Assembly: GCA_964017185.1 (NCBI GenBank)
Contig: OZ024873.1
Location: 52,190,760 to 52,254,759, forward strand
Length of the DNA stretch: 64,000 nt
Source: Rugalucina vietnamica
Lineage: Eukaryota > Mollusca > Bivalvia > Lucinida > Lucinidae
Reading direction: 5' to 3'
This document shows positions 56,990 through 64,000 of this stretch, piece by piece (within the stretch, counting starts at the first letter, position 1; each line of letters opens with the position of its first letter). The translations under genes were made by a program, and so were the position numbers. The notes beneath the pieces are model-generated. The model saw only the letters and a list, made by a program, of their open reading frames with translations. It had not been told where the DNA came from and searched no databases.

Positions 56990-57889
56990 AAAAGATGAAT
57001 TCATGTAAACAGTGAAATCATTTTGTTATCTTGGAGTAACAATAAAATATAACGGAAATATTAATGCCTCGTCCTCTCTTCTGATGGAAAAAGGAAGAAA
57101 GGCGTTTTTCAAAATAAAAAAATGTGTTGGATTTGATAATCCGTGTTCATTACTTGAAAAACTCTTTGATTCATTAATTTCACCAATCATTCTATACTGC
57201 AGTGAGCTTTGGGGAGTTGATCTGCCACTCAAAGACTCTGATCCATATGAATATCTCCATCTTAAATTTATAAAGGAAATACTTGGTGTTCATAACAAAT
57301 CAACCAAGAAACATCTTTAAAAAAGATAATTGTCGAAGATTAATATCTATTGAAACAATCATCTTTCCCCAGTTTGCATCACTGAAAAGTACATGTATCA
57401 ACGTCGATGCCGTTACTATCCGTACCTCCAAAACAACCTAAAATCACAGAGAACACATAATCCACACACACACAAAAAAAATATTCCTAGGGTTCTTACT
57501 TAATAATACTCAGGAAGTACTAGTCCTGTTCCAACATATTAATTGGAAAATTGTTGAATGGGATTTTAAGTTTTCATTAAAACAAACAAATGCCAGTGCC
57601 ACTTGAACCATGGAAGCATAAAACCGAAACAAGTAACAGAACTTAGTCTAATGATTTATTGCTGATTAAAATGTTTGTAACATTGACCCCTGTCTTTTGA
57701 ATTGAACAAGATCGTTTTAATCTAAGCTCTTTAATGCACTGCTTAAATTTGTTCTCTATATACCAGGAAAATCTGAAAAGATGTAAACTTAATCCCTTCA
57801 CATCCCGCAGATATGATTTGCTTTCAGGTTTATCTGGGCAAGGTTATCCGTAAATCAGCAAATCTGGCCGTTGGTGGTGGCAAATCTGC

Positions 57890-57987
<98 letters not shown>

Positions 57988-59280
57988 AAGTATGACTCTT
58001 GCAGAGACAACCCCAGACATGACTGAGAGGAAATGCTTTTCAAACGTCCTTACGGCGTCGCAGGACCGAAACGACTCAATCTGTTGAGCAGAGCCGTTGA
58101 TCCGAACACGCCTATATTCAATGGAGAAAATCCGAACGCATCTTATCTACGATGGCCTGCATGGATCATAAAATTTCGAAATCCACAGTTTTTAGATTTT
58201 AATTTTTCTTTGCAAAAGCTTTCATCACACAAAAAGGGATTAAAATCAATAACAATAAGGACCAATGATGGCTTGTATAGTAAAAACATATAATTTAAAA
58301 GTACTTTTTAAAGAGATGCAGTTTGTTGCCTTTTTCATCTTCCATATGGGAAAAACCCGGATGCAGGTCAAAAATGATCTGAGATGTCTTCGACAAATAA
58401 TGTAGCTTGCAGAGCAGAATTGAACAGATTACCTTTAAAAGCAAAAATACAGTGCGCTGCACTTAAGTTTTGGGAACATATACTTTCTTCAAACAACACA
58501 CTTATTAACAAAATTTATTTTGCAACAGAAGACACGAATTCATGGACAAAGAAAATTAAAGACATTGTTAGCAAACTAGGTTTTTATCATGTTCAAACCA
58601 ATCCCGTTTTACAGATTCACGCTTATATTAATCATATGCAAACCCGAATTAATGATCAGATACTTCTGGAAGAAGATTCAGCCATCTTCAATAGTTCAAA
58701 GTTAGATTTTTATAAACATTTATACAAAATTCAGAATCGTGCTTCATATGTTGATATTTTAAGTCATAAGTCAGATAGATCTGCTTTAGCAAAATTACGA
58801 GTAAGTGCCCACAAATTAAATATTGAATATGGTAGATATGCTAAAAAATCTAGGCAAGATAGGGTCTGCACTGTTTGCAGTACAGCTTCAGTTGAAAGTG
58901 AAGTTCATTTTTTGTTGGAATGTCCTGCTTACACTCGCGAAAGGGAAGAGTTTTTTTTATAAAATAAACAAACTATGGAACTCTAGCAACTTTATTGCAC
59001 GAAATAGGTTTCAATTATTTTACCTTTTTAATGATAATAATTTACAATCTTTAAAGTTCTTTATTAAGTATGTTAGAAATATCTCTGATATACGTGAAAA
59101 TTTAAAGTAATTATTATATATATGTATAGCCTGTATGTATAGTTTGTCACCACTGCTCTGTCACGTGTTCTTGATATGTTTTATTACATTAACTTGATAA
59201 TGATGTATGCCATTACATGTTTGCCATAACCATTCACTGTGGATGTGTTTCGATGCAATAAAATCATTGTCATTGTCATT
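56990..59280 (+). pseudogene. LINE fragment, 5'-truncated, inside the TIR element
   Basis: Frame 57012-57320 (FCYLGVTIKYNGNINASSSL, LISPIILYCSELWG, LHLKFIKEILGVH) is the post-palm region of a LINE reverse transcriptase. After frameshifts and a microsatellite, 58384-58962 continues to VCTVCSTASVESEVHFLLEC, a CX2C...H...C terminal motif, and the last residues run in another frame to 59110. The 3' end has AATAAAATC followed by three ATTGTC units, a short-repeat tail. The catalytic palm is not in this copy. Confidence 0.85.
57895..57987. repeat. (GA)n(CAGA)n microsatellite
   Basis: More than 25 GA followed by about nine CAGA units inside the LINE remnant. Confidence 0.95.
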
Positions 59281-59462
59281 GTAATTTTTTGGGGTAAGCT
59301 AAAAGTTCAAGTATTTTTTTTGGGGTATGCCTGATAGGACTGGTATTTTTTGGGGGTGGTCAGCAAATCTCGGTAATTTTTTGGGTTTGGGGGTAGAAGC
59401 TGGGGCCTCGCCTATGTATCCACAAAATATGAGAGTACCCCCCCCCCCCCTGGGGATGAAGT

Positions 59463-60653
59463 CCTACTGAGTACAATCGCTGTAAAGCAATTATCAATTT
59501 CTTTTGTTTTACTTGGATAAATATACGATTTTCCACTTGTAATGTATTTATTTGTGTATACAGGATCATACAGTAAATACTGAGAGTTAACAGTCGCGCA
59601 ATACTATCTATCCTACGTCAAATTAGATAGTCCAAGGTTCGAAGAAAATTTCCATTCCTGCTTTAGACACACTTCTCATTTATACAAGCGTTCAAGTGAC
59701 GTAGAAATAACCTTGACCCTGTTCAAAAGCTGATATCGCTGTTTTCGTAAAGAAAAGAAATTTTCATTTAACACGAGTTATGGTTATATAAAACAAAAAT
59801 ATGCACCACAAACAATTACAAGTTATTGAATTATTATCACGTTAAAATATTTTTTCTCACAGCACCAGAAAAAAAGATGCATCTTGTAATGCGAATATTT
59901 GAAATCAGCTTTCCACAAAAACGTAAACAAAAACATTTTATTTTCACTTTCGGTTTAGAATATACTGAACTCTGACAGGGTCATGTAGACATAATGATAG
60001 AAAATTGTCATACCAGACATGATTCGCTTAGTGCAATACAATTTTATGTCGCTGACTTTATCACAAAAACTTTCAAACTGATAATCTTGAGACAATCTGA
60101 AGCGGTGGTGTAGTTTCAGGAAGTGTTACACATCGATCTCATATGATCATGTAGTACCTGTCAAAAAGAAGCCAGACTTTTGTCTGATGTACACCAGATT
60201 CTTTTGGTTTTACCTGAAGGAAAACATAAGAATCCTCGTTTTACAGAATATAGTAAACAGAGATTATGTACTGTTTGCAGTGGCTGATTCCTGTGTTATT
60301 GATTCCCAAGCCTCTCAACCCAGGGCTGCTTCTCAACCATGCCATATTTATGGTGTTATATCTGACAGGATTTTTCTTGGAAAGGAAACCATGTTCAATT
60401 TGCAGCATAGTGTTCCTAGTGGCATTGTTTCTAATTTGTTACAACTGTGTTGGGAATTGCATATTCTGGAGATGTGCAGATGATCCTTGCTCAGGAATAG
60501 ATTGCTGACAGCAGGACTTAAGACTTGTGCCACAAGTTTCTGACCAGAAATGTGATATCAAAAGTTGCCTTCAAAATTTAAATACATGGACCGTAGGATA
60601 CTGACTAGATGCTGATTTCAGCTTCTGTAAATGTCTACATATCAACATGTACA
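59463..60653. other. Intergenic stretch, nothing recognised
   Basis: No conserved exon, repeat family or RNA gene was seen. Short open frames have no recognisable domain. Confidence 0.45.
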
Positions 60654-60657
60654 ATAG

Positions 60658-61167
60658 TGTAACGGGATAGTCTCCCTTGTAGAATACGTTGGTGCAACGT
60701 ATAAGCGGCATATTAGCGGGTAGTAATATGCAAATTAGAAACTCGAAACTTTGTGATTAGAGTAAGTGTTAGGTATATAGCGCAGTAAACCACCCTTGGT
60801 GGATGAGCATGCTTTTCCACTGACGGGGTTTCTGTGGCTTGTCTCGGCCGTTCGTTACATTTGGTGGCAGCGGTGGGATGATGACAACTGCCAGAACGGA
60901 GTTGCCTTACCCATGTAGTCCCCAGGCCAAGACTCGGGGCGAGTCTTCTCGGAGGGGGAAGTAATGTAACGGGATAGTCTCCCTTGTAGAATACGTTGGT
61001 GCAACGTATAAGCGGCATATTAGCGGGTAGTAATATGCAAATTAGAAACTCGAAACTTTGTGATTAGAGTAAGTGTTAGGTATATAGCGCAGTAAACCAC
61101 CCTTGGTGGATGAGCATGCTTTTCCACCGACGGGGTTTGCTGTGGCTCGGCTCGGCTGTTCGTTACA
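60658..61167. mobile_element. TRIM-type miniature LTR retrotransposon, 510 bp
   Basis: Two direct repeats of 202 and 203 bp (60658-60859, 60965-61167) begin TGTAAC and end GTTACA. They are flanked by the 4 bp duplication ATAG (60654-60657, 61168-61171). The 105 bp interior opens with TGGTGGCAGCGGTGGGA at 60862, the position and TGG start of a tRNA primer site. It closes with GGAGGGGGAA at 60951-60960, a polypurine tract next to the second LTR. It has no coding capacity, so it depends on another element. The LTRs differ at about five positions, all in the last 50 bp, implying fairly recent insertion. TATATAGCGC lies about two-thirds of the way along each LTR. Confidence 0.92.
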
Positions 61168-61360
61168 ATAGTAACAACATAAATATGAAGGGTCCAATGT
61201 TTGTTGGATGATGCATGTATACATGGATATAATTATAGATCTAAATATGCTGCACAGTTTATGCAAAGATTATATGTGGTGGTTATAAATACAGATAAAA
61301 TTAGACTTCATTAGACTTTATCAAATACTAAATGCTTCTGTTCTACATACCCACAAACCC

Positions 61361-61391
61361 CACTAGAGAGAGAGAGAGAGAGAGAGAGAGA
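61361..61391. repeat. (GA)n microsatellite
   Basis: About 15 AG units. Confidence 0.95.
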
Positions 61392-61437
61392 TTCCTGGTA
61401 GTGGATGTAAAGACACAAAACTATTCTATTTCAGGTC

Positions 61438-61486
<49 letters not shown>
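61438..61486. repeat. (TTA)n microsatellite
   Basis: About 16 ATT units. The sequence on to 62147 is AT-rich, with nothing recognised. Confidence 0.95.
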
Positions 61487-62147
61487 GCTAGCTTTAGCAT
61501 GGTGATGCAGGCATTATATTTGCCAGATGGAGGGAAATGAATTTCATCAAGCTAAGAATATTCCAGTATCATAACATGTTTTATATTTATGACTGTCCCA
61601 AATTTGGTACCATGCAGGCTAGTAAGCCAATGGTGCATGCATATTTTTAATGTTTAAATTAAGGCTTGTATTTTTAACATAATCAATTTTGCTGAAATAT
61701 AATACTTTTGTCTGTGTTATCTTCTTATTATATATAATTTTTATTATTATTTAGAATGACTTAATACACTATATTGTTGAAATGTGACATGAAACGGATA
61801 AAAGCGTGCCATATCAGTTGCCTGTTTAAGACATAGTGTCTAGGTGATTATTTTTCAGCCAAACAGAAAAATAAACTTATCTGAAAAATAATTGCAACAT
61901 TTTTTATCAGTCCAAACATTGTACATGTATGTTATGTATTATTTTCATTTTGATTTCAATCAGACAAACACAAACTACCCAGCATGGGTCTTTGCCTCCT
62001 ACACTAATTCAATGTAGGGGAAGCAGGATTCCACGAGGTGATCTTGTCTTTTTGTTCCGTATTATAATGATGTCTCTGAGTTTTTTTCTTTTGTTTCAGG
62101 ATTTTTTTATAGATTGTAGTTTTACAGATTCATTTGTTTTAATGTTT

Positions 62148-62480
62148 GTTTGAATTGATGCTTTACGTCCCAGTCAACAGTTAAGGTCATGTCGGGACGT
62201 TGCCTCCACTTTATGGGACTTTAACTCAATATGAGGATGTCATGACATTCAACAAGTGCTTAAAATATAACCATCCAACAAAGCCACAAAGGCTTATATG
62301 TAAGGACGGTTTGACACAAAGGCTTATATGTAAGGACGGTTTGACTTGAAACCAATTTTCCTGGGCAAGCTCAGACCTGAGCGGTTAACCAGTAATCGGA
62401 TGGTCAGTCAGCAACGAACAAGCTTTGCCTGGAGGCACAAGCAGCCCATCTATTTCTTTCGGCCCCAATGGGCGGGGGCT
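62148..62480. repeat. SINE-like interspersed repeat (family G)
   Basis: Near-identical to 16236-16530. A 34 bp unit (ACAAAGGCTTATATGTAAGG, then ACGGTTTGACTTG) is duplicated at about 62286-62350. Confidence 0.75.
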
Positions 62481-62694
62481 CACAGATTCATTTGGTCTCC
62501 TGTATATAATATACATGTAAACTCCTGTTAAAATATTTTAAAAATACAATTATTGGGATTATATATTTTTAAGTAGTAAGTTGTCGAATTTCTTCGACTC
62601 CGAAAAGGTGAAAGTAAACGACGATCAGGAACCGGTGCAATCAGAATTTACTGTGGGTTGAAAATTGTGACCCACAAGGAGCGTGATTAATATA

Positions 62695-63670
62695 CGAGGT
62701 ATGGCAGGAAAAAGTTCGTAGACACTTCAGCTATCAGAAAAAGTAACGCATTGTTGAAGAAGCGTTTTGCATAATTTCAAGCAGCAACATCTTATGAGTA
62801 TATTTCAGAAGTTTTGTGCAATTTGAAGTAATAACACGCTTGGTATGGCCACTTTTCTGCTTGAGTGTAGGGCCGTGCGGGGCAGGTGTCGAAACGTGAT
62901 AAAATGTAACGATTTTCACATTCTGTTTTAGCCTGTGAAACGGCACGGAAGTGTGCTGTAACGTTAGAATATTTTGACCCTGAAAGAATGTTCAGTCAAC
63001 AACGTTCTCTGAATTTTTGGGCCTTGGCGGCAGTACAGTTTGATATCTGTGAATAAAATTTCGGATGCAGTCCGAAAAATTGTTTGAAAAAAATGGCGTA
63101 GCCGATAACCATAAAATTGTGTGTTTTTGTTATGGAAATGGCCAACAAACACGATGGAAATGATATAAACAACAACATAAAAGCTATCAGCTTGTCTGTC
63201 ACTAGTTTACAAGTGGCTGAGTTAATTTTTGGATGCTCGATAGATCATCTAAGATGATAAACGGCGGCGGAAGGGCACTCGTCTTACATTCTCAGCGAAT
63301 GAAAATGGTTTCATATGTTCAACCGGTCTTCAGAGAACCTGAAGATCTGCATTTATTAGCTGGATACACATAATAAAATTGTACCGATCTCCAAGGACTC
63401 TATGTGGAATAACTGAAACATCGGTTAAACTTGTTACAAATATATAAAGCACTGATAGCAATAAACTTCAAGTAACGTCACTGAGACGTTGACCCTTGCC
63501 CCGCTCCCGGTTAGGGAGGTGCACATAAAAAGATGTAGAAGATGTCGTGTTGGCCAGATTTTCATAAAATTTCGTCTATTTGCTCATGAAATATTTTTGC
63601 AAACCCAGATATATTCATTTTGACTGAATTTCTTTTCCTGTTGAAAATACTACTTTCCTGCCATACCTCG
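62695..63670. mobile_element. Mariner-like element, deleted, 976 bp
   Basis: Ends CGAGGTATGGCAGGAAA and TTTCCTGCCATACCTCG, flanked by TA (62693-62694, 63671-63672). The AAAGTTCGTAGACA next to the left end is reminiscent of mariner ends. No transposase could be read in any frame, so it is a non-autonomous or eroded copy. Confidence 0.75.
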
Positions 63671-63799
63671 TACATTGTAGTAAGTGAATGCGCCGAACAT
63701 CTGGTCAACATTTTGGTGCCATTTGAAAGTGAAATGAATAAAGCGAAAACGATATATTTTATGAAGTTTTGACATTGCATTAAGAATACGAATTTAAGT

Positions 63800-63800
<1 letters not shown>

Positions 63801-63843
<43 letters not shown>

Positions 63844-63855
63844 TTTTTTTTTTTA
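63801..63855. repeat. Poly-T tract
   Basis: About 50 T with one G. Confidence 0.95.
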
Positions 63856-63956
63856 ACATTTGCAGCTTTAAAACCCGTATGCAATTAATCGAAAACACCT
63901 GATTTATTCCTTAATTTTTGTTAGCTTTCAAATGACACCAAGAGCATGATAATATA

Positions 63957-64000
63957 TGAGCCACGACGCGAGAAAACCGGTCTTCGGGGTGTCCGACCAG
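63957..64000. mobile_element. Family A MITE, copy 21, cut by window edge
   Basis: TGAGCCACGACGCGAGAAAA followed by CCGGTCTTCGGGGTGTCC, the usual left end. Confidence 0.85.

Larger units (their letters stand above)
56415..59454. mobile_element. TIR element with 8 bp target duplication, split by a LINE
   Basis: Inverted ends CCCAGGGGG...GTACTCT and AGAGTACC...CCTGGG extend through CATAGGCGAGGC and its inverse. The direct repeat GATGAAGT at 56407-56414 and 59455-59462 is the target duplication, the size made by hAT-type transposases. The subterminal regions repeat a TTTTTTGGGG motif many times on both sides. Nearly all of the interior is a LINE fragment, so the original element was only ~0.5-0.7 kb. 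Confidence 0.85.

Overview
The window looks like animal nuclear DNA, most likely from a bivalve mollusc. It is AT-rich and intron-rich. It is dense in short interspersed and foldback repeats, and it carries tandem-core elements with the 'pearl' layout described from bivalves (core repeats, then a tetranucleotide microsatellite, then a terminal hairpin). The taxon is an inference; no species-specific gene was recognised.

The only host gene recognised is ELP3, the catalytic subunit of Elongator (radical-SAM tRNA-modifying enzyme with a C-terminal acetyltransferase domain). It runs right to left on the minus strand from an initiator ATG at 46025 to beyond the left edge. Fourteen coding exons were found by conservation and splice sites. 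Together they give exactly 420 codons in an unbroken frame, including the iron-sulfur CX9CX2C motif. The last ~130 codons, including most of the acetyltransferase domain, lie outside the window.

The ELP3 introns are filled with mobile DNA. Intron 4 (16764-30939) holds a near-complete Helitron2/Helentron-type rolling-circle transposon in the same orientation as the gene. It encodes a cysteine-protease-like domain, HUH/two-tyrosine Rep, Pif1-type helicase and an endonuclease, but is split by one frameshift. Intron 3 holds a 1.26 kb tandem duplication. Introns 2, 3, 4 and 14 hold pearl-like arrays with ~455 bp or ~330 bp cores, and intron 8 an analogous 147 bp array. A ~235 bp foldback MITE (here 'family A') is present in about 21 copies, and nine of the 27 visible splice-site edges have a copy ending within 40 bp. 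Decayed duplicates of ELP3 exons 2 and 8 lie directly against family A copies.

Right of ELP3 (46.3-64 kb) no host gene was recognised. This part holds three broken LINEs, a 779 bp CpG-rich palindromic element, an 8-bp-TSD element split by a LINE, a 510 bp LTR element with no coding capacity (TRIM type), and a deleted mariner-like element. Several other hairpin elements and microsatellites are also present.

The most unusual points are the crowding of family A against ELP3 exons together with the two exon duplicates, the protease-bearing Helentron, the TRIM, and the shared-ends/variable-core architecture of the pearl-like elements.
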